A stretch of 10,317 nt of DNA from Temnopleurus reevesii (lineage: Eukaryota; Echinodermata; Echinoidea; Temnopleuroida; Temnopleuridae). Each line of letters begins with the position of its first letter. Positions within the stretch are counted from its first letter, which is position 1. The stretch covers positions 20,045 to 30,361 of the forward strand of contig BQKZ01001873.1 in the NCBI GenBank assembly GCA_036244855.1, given 5' to 3'. Positions 1 to 7,699 of the stretch are shown here, one piece after another. The position numbers and the translations under genes are program-made. A model generated the notes under the pieces. That model made no database searches, had not been told where the DNA came from, and saw nothing but the letters and a program-made list of their open reading frames with translations.

Positions 1-188
1 CGTATCCACTCTGCCGAGTGCTCAAGACGCTTTGCATCATGATTACCCCGGCTTTAGCCTGGCGTACACCAGTGCGCATGGCATTTCAAGGAATAGATAT
101 TCCTACCAGGTACCCATTCACCTCACCTGGGTTGAGTGCAGCACAATGTGGATGAATTTCTTGCTGAATGAAATTAACGCCATCGATG

Positions 189-199
189 GGACTCGAACC
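189..199 (-). promoter_or_regulatory. SINE internal promoter box B
   Basis: Minus-strand GGTTCGAGTCC matches the Pol III box B consensus GGTTCGANTCC at every position. It is the clearest evidence that copy A has a tRNA-derived head that may still be able to recruit TFIIIC. Confidence 0.75.
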
Positions 200-231
200 G
201 CAGCCTTCTGGTTGAAAGGCGAGAGCCAGGT

Positions 232-242
232 CCACAACACTA
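232..242 (-). promoter_or_regulatory. SINE internal promoter box A-like
   Basis: Minus-strand TAGTGTTGTGG fits the Pol III box A consensus TRGYNNANNNG except at the conserved A (T here). It lies 32 nt upstream of box B, a tRNA-like spacing. Confidence 0.55.
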
Positions 243-278
243 CTGTACATGTTTTGACTGTCAAACCTCATAACAAAG

Positions 279-460
279 TTAAGACGGACTCACACCTTTG
301 CGCACAGCACACGCCCATCAGACGATGTTCGTTTATGCTCAAGGAGCGTACACTATGCGTAAGTCCACCGTATGACCTGTGTCCATATAGCGTCTTTATT
401 TGAACAAAAATACTCTGGGCATACGCATGCTATAAACTCAAAGGTGTGAGTCGGTCTTAA
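279..460. mobile_element. MITE, TTAA-bounded, copy 1
   Basis: Both ends carry a 22-bp terminal inverted repeat with one mismatch: 279-300 (TTAAGACGGACTCACACC...) and 439-460 (its reverse complement). TTAA lies at the outer edge of each end, as expected for TTAA-targeting elements such as piggyBac relatives. The ends do not start with the CCC usual for piggyBac, so that assignment is tentative. There is no transposase; the body is about 174 bp. Copy 2 lies at 678-865. The preceding 30 bp (249-278, from ATGTTTTGACT) are also shared with copy 2, so the element may sit inside a larger repeat unit. Confidence 0.75.
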
Positions 461-647
461 CGCCACTCCCCATAAAAAAAACCTTCATCGCTCTTTTTTT
501 CTTGACAAAATGATCTTTTTAATTTGATTTAAAATGATTTTAAACCTTATTTTTTACTTCTGCATACTATAATCTAGTGTTCTTTTTGTCCAATTCTTGA
601 AAAAGCGCTACTTATTGAAGTACAATTGATAAGAGCGGAGGCTAAAT

Positions 648-865
648 ATGTTTTGACTATCAAACCTCATAACAAAGTTAAGACGGATTCACACCTTTGC
701 GCACAGCGTACGCGGATCAGACGCCGGACTGACGTTCGATTTGCGATCATGGAGTGTGCATCGAACGTTAGTCCACCTTATGATCTGTGTCCATAGAGCG
801 TCTCTATGGGAAAAAGATGCTGAGCCAACGAAGGCTAAACAAGCAAAGGTGTGAGTCAGAATTTA
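648..865. mobile_element. MITE/repeat unit, copy 2 (right end eroded)
   Basis: This is a direct-orientation relative of 249-460. The left flank (ATGTTTTGACTATCAAACC) and left inverted repeat (678-699) are nearly identical to copy 1. The body shares blocks such as GTGTCCATA and GAGCGTC, and the right end CAAAGGTGTGAGTCA begins at 844. The terminal TTAA on the right has been lost. This copy also carries an internal hairpin at 726-774. Confidence 0.7.
726..774. repeat. Internal hairpin within MITE copy 2
   Basis: The arms GGACTGACGTTCGAT (726-740) and ATCGAACGTTAGTCC (760-774) pair at 14 of 15 positions around a 19-nt loop. The equivalent region of copy 1 is shorter and does not keep this arm pair. 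Confidence 0.7.
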
Positions 866-1235
866 GTTTTCGTTCTAATGGTCACGGAACGCTTGTAAGA
901 TCAGAAAAATATTATGATAAAGCGCTCGTCTCCAGTAAGGGTTGTGGAATCACCAAAAAGTCTACATTTGGCAACACATTTTGACTCTAATGCACATGAC
1001 ATTGAAGTCTTGGGCTTGGGCAATCAACAAATTGAACGGTTCAATATGGCCTTGCTTGCAATTTTACGATTAATAATGGTTCACTAGTTTATTTCTGTAC
1101 AGAATTGTAAGAAAATGGTGCCCCAATTTCTGATGTCAAAACATAACGTTCAATCAATGTTAAAAAAATCAAATGCTGGGCGAGGCAAGGCTTGTTCGAA
1201 TGCGTTTTTGTTATGAAACTTAATGATTGCTAGGA
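866..1235. other. Unannotated intergenic DNA
   Basis: No gene, RNA or repeat structure could be supported. A plus-strand frame ending at 984 starts inside MITE copy 2 and has no recognisable protein character. The block TTTGGCAACACA (about 967) recurs near 7624, next to the solo MITE terminus, so a little more repeat-derived DNA may be present. Confidence 0.4.
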
Positions 1236-1290
1236 ATGGGAAGAGGAGCAAAAGGAAAAAGAAGAAAAGAAAAAAAAAGAAAGAGGAGGA
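1236..1290. repeat. Purine-rich low-complexity tract
   Basis: The plus strand is almost entirely A and G here (runs such as AAAAAGAAGAAAAGAAAAAA). It accounts for the Phe/Leu/Ser-rich minus-strand frame at 1150-1368, which is not a gene. Confidence 0.8.
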
Positions 1291-2168
1291 CGATGAGTTA
1301 CCGGTACCTAATTCAAGTTGTTCATTTCTTGATACGAAATAAACAGCGAATAATTTGTATCCCCTCAATGTATGTCATATGGCATTTTAACTGGGGTTGG
1401 TTCTAGTAACACATTTACATGTGATGTTTATCAATTGTCTGGCTAGCCCGTGCAAAAACTTCCATAATCCAAATTGTTATACGTAAATGAACACACATTT
1501 TAAAGAGAATTAAGTAAAATTTAAAACAAGTCCCTTTCTATCATACAAACCTAACAAAAATGTGCGCATTATTATTTGGATGCGTGTTTATAGTACCTGT
1601 TTTGCTTTTTCATTGATAATCCGTTTTAATTCATTTCAATCTGCATGGCCATTTTAAATGTCAAATTACAAAAATGATACTTATGACAAAGAATGCGATT
1701 CCCTTATTTTTTTTTTCTAAATCAGGCTTAAGGAAAATTAAGGCATTAAGTGATTTTTTTTTTAAAGTACATTCATAACAGCTGCCATCATTATGTGATT
1801 ACATATCCGAATTTTTGCATTAAAGCATAACTTTCATTAAATTGTACGTGAAAACCTTGACCTACATAATTCCTGGGACACGGTGCACACAGGAATACCC
1901 ATTTGACTCTTAAAAAGTGACATTTCCAGTAATATGTGTTCTCTCATGCATGGAATTTTGCTGATTTTTACAAGTCTGCTATTATGCTGAAAGTGAATAG
2001 TAGATTTTGTTACTAGACACCCTGTTCAAAAGTTATACCACTTTCAACTGGGCGGTAACAAAAGTATGTGTTTCAAAGTCATCTTGTGAAGTGAAAAATA
2101 TAAATTATATTGATGAAAAGTTATGTTAAAACTGACTTTACGTTGAAATGTTTCAAATCAAATTTTAT
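1291..2168. other. AT-rich intergenic DNA with no supported gene
   Basis: Stops are dense in all frames, with several poly-T and poly-A runs (for example near 1708 and 1755). One short block around 2020-2050 (CTGTTCAAAAGTTA...ACTTTCAA) resembles the left arm of the long-TIR element near 9547-9571, hinting at an old relic. Nothing else is recognised. Confidence 0.4.
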
Positions 2169-2249
2169 ATCGTCGGTGCTGTGCCAGAAGGGTGCTTCTT
2201 TCTTTCATTTTGTAGAATGATAGCGCCCTTTTGGCACACACCCGACGAT
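2169..2249. mobile_element. Short palindromic MITE / foldback element
   Basis: The 27-bp arms 2169-2195 (ATCGTCGGTGCTGTGCCAGA...) and 2223-2249 (ending GGCACACACCCGACGAT) pair with about five mismatches or wobbles around a 27-nt T-rich loop. The compact hairpin suggests a minimal MITE. A microRNA-like precursor is possible on length, but the end-to-end symmetry favours a transposon. Confidence 0.65.
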
Positions 2250-2972
2250 GTTAAAGATATAGATTCATACTGGTCGGGATGCAGAAAGTGATGTGAAACG
2301 AGCTTATGTATTCACAAGTTGCTTTACTTACATAAGTATAACTGTGTATGAAATAAGGAGAGAAAATTGTGCGTATTCTGGAGTATTGTACGTCGAAAAC
2401 GCCAATCAGCCATGATTCGATCCTACGATGTGCTAAGTGCTTTCGCACGGGGGAACGTCGGCTCGGAATGGGCGGACCGATCGATGGTATTGTCTGTGGT
2501 GTGTGAGGTGGCATTCATTTTTTACGTGAAGCATGTTGTGCTAGGTAGGGAGACCACAGCATCATTTTTTTAATTTTGCAATAATTAAGCCATTTCTTGA
2601 TCGATTCTTATCAAACAAACTATGATCATGCTCTAATTTGCCATTAAAAACTTAATTATGGTAATACTTTAACTACAGCTCATAAAGTAGTTGAATATCT
2701 GAAACGCCATCCTCCCAAAACCGGTCTATCGGTAAAATGTTAGATGTGCAAATCGAAATCAGAATTGAAAATATTGGTCATCTTTAAACATTGTTAAATA
2801 AATAGACTTTTTCACAGGAGGCAAAATCGAAAGATTTGTTTAGTCAATTAATTGATTTGACTGAAATGAAAATAATCCGACTGAAATGACCGATTACTTT
2901 CCCAATCCGCTTTATTTATGAATACAAGTTGTGAGAGAGTAATTACAAGCGATTGTTCATTTGACACATTAG
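2250..2972. other. Intergenic DNA with an unrecognised, less AT-rich island (about 2380-2515)
   Basis: The stretch around 2380-2515 is visibly richer in G, C and CpG than its surroundings (for example ACGGGGGAACGTCGGCTCGG). It is open on both strands (plus 2367-2573, minus 2251-2514), but neither translation resembles a family I know, and open frames on both strands usually reflect composition. The remainder, 2574-2972, is AT-rich with no supported feature. Confidence 0.35.
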
Positions 2973-3100
2973 GGGCCTGTAACATAAAAAAAGATACAAT
3001 TAATCTTGCAATTAATTGCATCTCTTTGGTACACGTTTTGCCATAGACTTACAATGAATATTTATTGTAAGTTTTATTGCATCTTTTATGTTACAGGCCC
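2973..3100. mobile_element. MITE with GGGCCTGTAACATAAAA ends, copy 1
   Basis: A perfect 17-bp terminal inverted repeat lies at 2973-2989 and 3084-3100. TAG flanks both sides (2970-2972 and 3101-3103), consistent with a 3-bp target-site duplication, or TA plus chance. The interior holds further inverted segments, including CTTACAAT/ATTGTAAG at 3048-3055 and 3064-3071, and the block TTGCCATAGACTT shared with the copy at 5013-5161. There is no coding capacity. Confidence 0.8.
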
Positions 3101-3723
3101 TAGTTCTTTAAAAAAAAACTCAGATCAACAAAACCAAGATGGAAAACAAATAGCAAGATAATGAAAACAAAACAAAGTAAATGTTTCAAACATAATTTAT
3201 TCACTTAATGTATACATAAACAAATAGATGAATTACACACAATGAAAATAACAATTAATTTGATAGTGCTCTAAGAAGCCAATATTTACAAAAAATAATC
3301 ACACAATGCATTCGATTTAGACACAGAACGTATATATTTACATTAAACAGACGTATTACAATATCCCAAACGGGAACTCTGTTATAACAAAATATTTCAT
3401 TACATTTTATTCAACTTTCAAATAAACTCCGTTGCAGTTTTACATTAAACCACCTCTTACCAAAATAGTTGACTCTCAATTTTCAAAAATAGACAACATT
3501 TTCTGTTGTCTGTCGTGTTTTTTTTTGACTAATCTTATCGTTCAATATGAAAACGTTATTTACGTTTAATTTGATGATGTATTTATGACATTTGTAGTCA
3601 ATAACCTACAATGCGAAGGACTGTTTATTCATAATGATAATTGCTTATGTTCCCAGTATCATTTAAGCCATTAACGTAAAACACATTGCAGGCCATGATA
3701 ACATTGTCCGCTAACATATTTTT
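3101..3723. other. AT-rich intergenic DNA
   Basis: No supported gene. A minus-strand AATAAA (TTTATT on plus, near 3197) could be a polyadenylation signal, but no coding exon lies on the expected side within reach, so it is not called. Confidence 0.4.
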
Positions 3724-3742
3724 GGGGGGGAAAGGGGTGGGG
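3724..3742 (+). repeat. G-rich tract with potential G-quadruplex pattern
   Basis: Runs of 7, 4 and 4 Gs separated by AAA and T can be read as four G-triplets with short loops. The pattern is visible in the sequence; folding is inference. Confidence 0.5.
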
Positions 3743-4468
3743 CTTCCGACCTAACACTTCTTATTATAATGTTCAGTATAATTATAATGCTCCAAAATTG
3801 CAGAGATGTCCAGTCGTAACCGCCTGAGGGCGACTGTCACACCTACGCTTAGAAAGCCAGCTCAGAGAGCCAACGTATTTGAAAGAAAATATGCTCAATG
3901 CTCAGGCATATACAGGGAAGACACTTGGCTGATGTTTAACGTTTTACTTATGCTAGCCACACTTCACTCAGTGTTACTGTCTGCCAAGCGTCTCCCGTTT
4001 ATTCGCGTACGAAGCTCATTTGCTGTTTTTTTATGAGCGAGGTAGGCTTTTGCCATACGTTTGACAGAGATATTTCAAAGAAATTCCTGGCTATTACGCT
4101 GACACCAAATATAATTCACCCAGATCCCCAGAGTATGAGAGCAGTGGTCTACAAGTAATGTATGCATGAGAGGCATTAGTACAAGATATATCACGAGATA
4201 AAATTTGAGACGTAGCGAAATGAAATAACGTGACCCAACTTTGAGCAAATTACATCTTCTTATTATTGCACAAACATCTGCATCCATTATTTGTTTCATA
4301 TTTTCATATTAGACACTTTTGTTTCTAACGGGGCAATAATCAAAACTAATGACCTGCTCAAAGCAAGATATTCATGGTATATTAAAATGTGCAGGTGCAT
4401 CAATAAATGCAAAACATTCCTTTCTATTAGTGGACCTGGATTTTTTCATTATTCACATCTTCGGGGCT
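3743..4468. other. Intergenic DNA; contains a doubtful 76-residue frame (3806-4036)
   Basis: The plus-strand frame at 3806-4036 starts with ATG and has one hydrophobic stretch (MFNVLLMLATLHSVLLSA), but it matches no family I recognise. It overlaps weak inverted repeats (AGACACTTGGC at 3919-3929 with GCCAAGCGTCT at 3983-3993; CAGTCG/CGACTG near 3811-3837), so an eroded MITE is at least as likely. Small frames at 4075-4299 and 4291-4563 are also uninterpretable. Confidence 0.3.
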
Positions 4469-4479
4469 GGGGGGGGGGG
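4469..4479 (+). repeat. Poly-G run (11 G)
   Basis: An uninterrupted run of 11 Gs follows TCGGGGCT. It is a simple homopolymer; its length may be a sequencing estimate. Confidence 0.85.
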
Positions 4480-4519
4480 TACATTTGTGCAATATCAAGC
4501 TACGCCAAATTGAAAAAAA

Positions 4520-4561
4520 TAATATATAATATATATATATATGGCGTAATATATACGCCAT
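4520..4561. repeat. AT dinucleotide tract ending in an ATGGCGTA/TACGCCAT hairpin
   Basis: A TA-rich run (about 4520-4542) leads into ATGGCGTA (4541-4548) and TACGCCAT (4554-4561), perfect 8-bp arms with a 5-nt loop. It sits directly upstream of the SINE tail copy. Confidence 0.7.
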
Positions 4562-4625
4562 GAGCGTCAAAGCCTGGCGGATACCGGCGCTATATAAGTA
4601 TTCATACTATTATTATTATTATTAT
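4558..4625 (+). mobile_element. 5'-truncated SINE 3' end with (ATT)n tail (copy C)
   Basis: The stretch GAGCGTCAAAGCCTGGCGGA then TACC lines up with the 3' part of SINE copy A (GAGCACTCGGCAGAGTGGAT then ACG). It continues through GCGCTATATAAGTATTC into a (TAT/ATT)n tail at about 4607-4625. This supplies the tail that copy A loses at the window edge. Heavy 5' truncation is usual for LINE-mobilised elements. The assignment rests on a short, imperfect match. Confidence 0.55.
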
Positions 4626-4689
4626 ATAGGGATCCTGTGCCACTGTCGACAAGCCATTCTTTGTATATTTTGATACTTCTCTTGGAGGA

Positions 4690-4703
4690 GGGGGGGGGGG
4701 GGG
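4690..4703 (+). repeat. Poly-G run (14 G)
   Basis: Fourteen consecutive Gs follow GGAGGA. With the 11-G run about 210 bp upstream it brackets the SINE tail. It yields a false Pro-rich minus-strand peptide. Confidence 0.85.
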
Positions 4704-5012
4704 CAGAACACACCGAGTATTTTTAGATGTCTGACATCATACTTATTTACTTTGTAATTTGCTTTTTTATTTGTTATTTCAGACTTAAGTAATAATGAAC
4801 AAATCAAATATAATAAGCCAGGAAACTGTGGCTATGAATGTGATACAAAACTTGCCCTCTTCGCAATAACAAAATCTCGAACTATCATGATAACGAATTG
4901 CCTCTATACGTATACAGTTATATGTCTCAAAAGTATGCACATCCCTGTCGTTTTGACCTTTAGTTTCTTAAATCTTTATTAAAAAACAGCATCTGTAAAC
5001 CAACGGTAACCT
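4704..5012. other. Intergenic DNA, nothing recognised
   Basis: AT-rich sequence with short frames only. I saw no promoter, RNA or repeat structure worth calling. Confidence 0.4.
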
Positions 5013-5161
5013 GGGCCCCGTAACATAAAGCTTTGCGATTAATCGCTATCTGATTTCGCGATCAATTGCAAACTTTAGTACATGATTTGCCATAGACTTG
5101 CGATTGATATCAATCGCTCTCAGATTAGCAATTAATCGCAAACCTTTATGTTACGGGGCCT
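5013..5161. mobile_element. MITE with GGGCCCCGTAACATAAA ends, copy 2
   Basis: The termini GGCCCCGTAACATAAAG (from 5014) and CTTTATGTTACGGGGCC (to 5160) are perfect inverted repeats. The inversion extends inward through TTTGCGATTAAT with few mismatches, giving arms of about 34 bp. The interior repeats GCGATTAATCGC-like palindromes and contains TTGCCATAGACTT, exactly as in 2973-3100, so the two are family members. No clear target-site duplication remains. No coding capacity. Confidence 0.8.
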
Positions 5162-5297
5162 TGGATATATTCTGGGTTGTCAGAGGACAACATCGATTGA
5201 AATAATAACAATGATATTCGACAGTAGTAATCCAGTAAACACCCAAACCACAAGGTATATTAACTTTTTTTTGACACACTGTATAGGTACCGAACGA

Positions 5298-5485
5298 CCT
5301 GGATCATGTGGATTGTATTTCATAAAACTTTGCGAAGAACTACCAACGACTCTGCGCACGATTGGTGACTCTTTCTTGCACTCAATCATCCCTGTGTCGC
5401 TACGGTATAACTTGAAAGAGCGGTCACCTGTAGTGCGCAGAGTCGTGAGTAGCTTCAAGAACAGCTTTATGATACAGAACCCAGG
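5298..5485. mobile_element. Foldback/MITE with about 75-bp inverted arms
   Basis: The left arm 5298-5375 and right arm 5414-5485 are imperfect inverted repeats, with a perfect 14-bp core (5346-5359 and 5433-5446, ACGACTCTGCGCAC and its complement) and about 38 nt between them. CCTGG and CCAGG mark the outer ends. The palindrome produces two overlapping frames, plus 5148-5510 and minus 5180-5545, whose peptides resemble each other (SPVVRRVV versus SPIVRRVV), which marks them as artefacts of the inverted repeat. Confidence 0.8.
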
Positions 5486-6801
5486 AAGAGAAATGTGTAT
5501 AATATATTGACCCTTTTTTTCGCATTTTACTGTGACATAAAACAATTTTATAGTACCATCATCTAAACCAAATTCAACAATATCAAATGACTGTTCTGAT
5601 TCGTGTATCGGAACAAATCCTGCATTGGGGTTAACCTCTAGCTCGAATGAGAAGAGTTAATTGAAAATGGCAGCCAAAGGTCATAGTGCGTTGGAAATCC
5701 TCAATTAAAATCCCAGTCTCTCCGAATTGCTCCTGGAGCAACAAGGCCCGGATGCCACGATCTATCAAGAATTGCTTATCAGATTGAATCAGGTCCATCA
5801 ATGTCTGTCCAATTCCCACCAATCATGACCCTAACACAGTCCCTGAAGCAGCCGCCTCCTCCTCGCTTCATTACGGCTTTATCAATACAATTGTCCCCCA
5901 TTATCCCTCGAAGTTTCAGCACAGATCAAGACCGTTAATCGGATAAATCTCCCCGCTAAAGGTCGAAGGTTTCTCGGGGAAGACACGGGCGGTAAACCCG
6001 TCCTGACAGCTTTACTAACTTTGTAAGGCTGGCGATAGACCGGATAAGATTATCTGTAGTTCGCTTATTTTCAGGGAACGACGAGTAACCACTGATATCC
6101 GAATCAATTCCAACCGATAATTGATAGATCGCGAAGTGCAGGGAACTTTAGGCTTCATTTGCATTGTACTTGTTGTCTTACTCAAACACATCTGGTTGGG
6201 AATTTAAACGAGACAGATCACCTGCAAATACAATCTAGTAACATTTCAGTCAATAACGAACAAACTACAGCTCAAATTCCACTTCTTAGTTGTTCGAATC
6301 TCTTCTCTTCAGAAGTATTGCGTACAAGTGCTTGATTTCAATTGTTGATTTTGTTGGAAGAATTACAAGCGAAGGATACGCTAGCGTCTGTAATACGATT
6401 CAGCATTTTGCTCATCCACTCGTTATCTTAATCGGTATATCGCGTTCCAGCATATTTCAGCAATCGTAATCTTCCGATCTTCTGTGACTCTACGGTTTGC
6501 TTTCGCAGATTATCAGGGAGATAGGAACTGCTAAAAAGTCTGCCTGATGTACAGATCCGCGTTCTCGACGTGTTCTTCGGATAAATATCCTTGGATCGAA
6601 TACCTTTGCTCAAGCAAAGAAGTTGCGGTTTCAGCTGACGTGGGTAAAATAGCTTGATATCCTGCGGTTCCTTGTGGTAGATTCTGGGTTCCTCCAGACC
6701 CTTCAAACCTCCTCGCCTGAAGATGATTCGTGATTGACAGGATTATCATGTTCCTTTGGAATTCCACTCTGGTCAGAGTGTCTAAAACACAGCAACTTTA
6801 G
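5486..6801 (-). other. Probable 3' UTR / downstream flank of the GPCR gene
   Basis: No convincing coding sequence is visible in this stretch. It follows the receptor stop codon on the minus strand and looks less AT-rich than the repeat-filled DNA below 5500 or above 7500. I found no canonical AATAAA on the minus strand here; a variant TATAAA lies at 5548-5553. The small minus-strand frames at 5631-5822, 6428-6706 and 6531-6767 have no recognisable domain. The 5631-5822 frame has no ATG start (it follows a stop and opens on TTG). How much is transcribed is inference; the end of the UTR cannot be placed by eye. Confidence 0.35.
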
Positions 6802-7403
6802 TCATAACGACGAATCCTCCTTGTGGGGGTTAGCTGTAATCCTTTCCGTCTTGGTTTCCATACTAATGCTCATTGCATGCCCCTCTCGCGAGTACTGTCC
6901 ACACGCAGCCCCGAACACACTCTTGAAATACTTCTTAAAACTTGTCGTTGTGAATGCATATACAAAAGGATTGATACAAGAGTTCCCATACGCCAGCGTA
7001 AGAAAGAATATCTTCGACCATTGAGCCACGCCAATGTTCGCAGTAAGTACTGGCGCCCCCGAAGCTGACATAATATTAAAAGTGTGAATTGGCGCCCAAC
7101 AAACTGCAAATAAAACTACAACTATAAACACCATCCGGGTAATTTTCTTTTTCCTCCTCAGTGCGCGTGCGTGCGCCTGAGCACTTTCGGTACCTCCAGA
7201 TGTTTTCTGCCACACTTGTAGAAGGATATGTACGTAACAAGCCATGATGATAATCAAGGGGATGACATACAGCTCAAAAGCAGCAAAAACTGGGTAATAG
7301 ACATGTCCCCTATTCCATGGAAAGGACGCATAGCAGCCCGTATAGTTTTTATCCGTGTGCATTTTCGTGTAGATTACTACTGGAAGATGGAGTGTGAAAG
7401 AAA
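6802..7403 (-). CDS. 3'-terminal coding exon of a rhodopsin-like neuropeptide GPCR (partial: end of TM4 to stop)
   Basis: This exon encodes about 199 residues of a class A GPCR, a plasma-membrane receptor that couples ligand binding to heterotrimeric G proteins. Counting from the first complete codon after the splice site, residues 1-12 are the end of TM4 (LPVVIYT). Cys23 is the expected extracellular-loop-2 cysteine, and Asn19 sits in an N-Y-T glycosylation sequon. TM5 spans about 38-60 with Pro48 and a following CY. A basic third loop (ALRRKKKITR) leads into TM6 with the CWAP motif at 101-104. TM7 carries NSCINPFVY, the NPxxY motif, ending at 148. A helix-8-like segment (FKKYFKSVF), a possible palmitoylation Cys and a Ser/Thr-rich tail ending in TGA follow. 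The upstream part (TM1-TM4, DRY) is missing. The TM5, TM6 and TM7 wording resembles somatostatin, galanin, allatostatin and kisspeptin receptors, but I cannot assign the ligand. An open frame continues to 7485 without an ATG start and is read as intron. Confidence 0.9.
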
Positions 7404-7441
7404 CTGGAAGAGAAAAGAGAAAACAAAATGACATGTTAATA
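7404..7441 (-). promoter_or_regulatory. 3' splice acceptor (polypyrimidine tract, AG and branch-point-like site)
   Basis: On the minus strand a pyrimidine run (ttttctcttttctcttccag) ends in AG at 7405-7404, and the receptor exon starts at 7403. A branch-point-like ATTAAC lies around 7436-7441, roughly 35 nt upstream, a normal distance. The cut falls after the first base of a Val codon, so the intron is phase 1 and sits inside TM4. Protein similarity supports the site: sequence before it (LCLPVISCLIINMS...) does not read like TM4 context, while sequence after it does. Confidence 0.8.
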
Positions 7442-7587
7442 ATCAAACAGCTTATTACGGGCAAACAAAGTACTATATTTTCCACAATAAAAGTAGAACG
7501 GTTCTATAAAACGATGTTTATATTCATAAGTCGATGATATTAGGGTATAGATATGCAAATTTTAGTGATCTTTTTGTTGACATATTG

Positions 7588-7610
7588 TTAAAAGCCAACT
7601 CACACCTTTG
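7588..7610 (+). repeat. Solo MITE terminus (TTAA family)
   Basis: TTAA followed by AAGCCAACTCACACCTTTG closely matches the left inverted repeat of the elements at 279 and 678. No matching right terminus follows before the SINE, so this is a fragment. It lies in the putative receptor intron. Confidence 0.55.
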
Positions 7611-7699
7611 CACTTTAAGCCTGTTTGGCAACACAATCCATTCCATAAATTTGATTTTACATATCTCAAAACAAATTAATTGAACCTTTAACATTAAGC

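Larger units (their letters stand above)
1..247 (-). mobile_element. tRNA-derived SINE, minus strand, 3' end cut by the window edge (copy A)
   Basis: Read on the minus strand from about 247 to 1, this is a tRNA-like head followed by a body. The head has a box A-like block at 242-232 and an exact box B at 199-189, with an anticodon-arm-like stretch (CTTTCAACCAGAAG) between them. The body matches a second, plus-strand copy at 7700-7945 over almost its whole length; the best block includes CTCAACCCAGGTGAGG. The 3' part (GAGCACTCGGCAGAGTGGATAC) also resembles the tail copy at 4558-4625. The element is transcribed by RNA polymerase III and mobilised by a partner LINE in known SINE families; no LINE is seen here. 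The body may belong to one of the animal SINE superfamilies with a conserved central domain, but I cannot name it. Confidence 0.8.

Noticed and set aside
189..242. A functional tRNA gene
   Set aside because: Box A and B spacing is tRNA-like, but there is no matching acceptor stem, and the sequence continues into a SINE body repeated at 7700-7945.
32..403. Plus-strand 123-residue ORF (and the minus-strand 86-271 ORF)
   Set aside because: They run through the SINE and the MITE inverted repeat; the translations are read-through of repeat DNA with no protein-family character.
1150..1368. Minus-strand Phe/Leu-rich ORF resembling a membrane segment
   Set aside because: Created by the purine-rich low-complexity tract.
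3806..4036. 76-residue plus-strand ORF as a small membrane protein
   Set aside because: It has one hydrophobic stretch but no family match and overlaps weak inverted repeats; a chance ORF or MITE relic is more likely.
4590..4597. TATATAAG as a TATA box
   Set aside because: It lies in the SINE 3' end next to the (ATT)n tail, and no gene start follows.
5148..5545. Overlapping 120/121-residue ORFs on opposite strands
   Set aside because: Explained by the inverted arms of the foldback element.
5631..5822. Minus-strand 63-residue frame as a further exon
   Set aside because: It has no ATG start and no recognisable domain, and it lies downstream of the receptor stop codon; better treated as UTR or flank.
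6823..7431. Plus-strand and second minus-strand ORFs over the receptor exon
   Set aside because: They are out-of-frame shadows of the GPCR coding sequence.
7404..7485. N-terminal extension of the receptor frame to 7485
   Set aside because: The first codon is GTG rather than ATG, the added residues do not fit TM4, and a strong splice acceptor sits at 7404.
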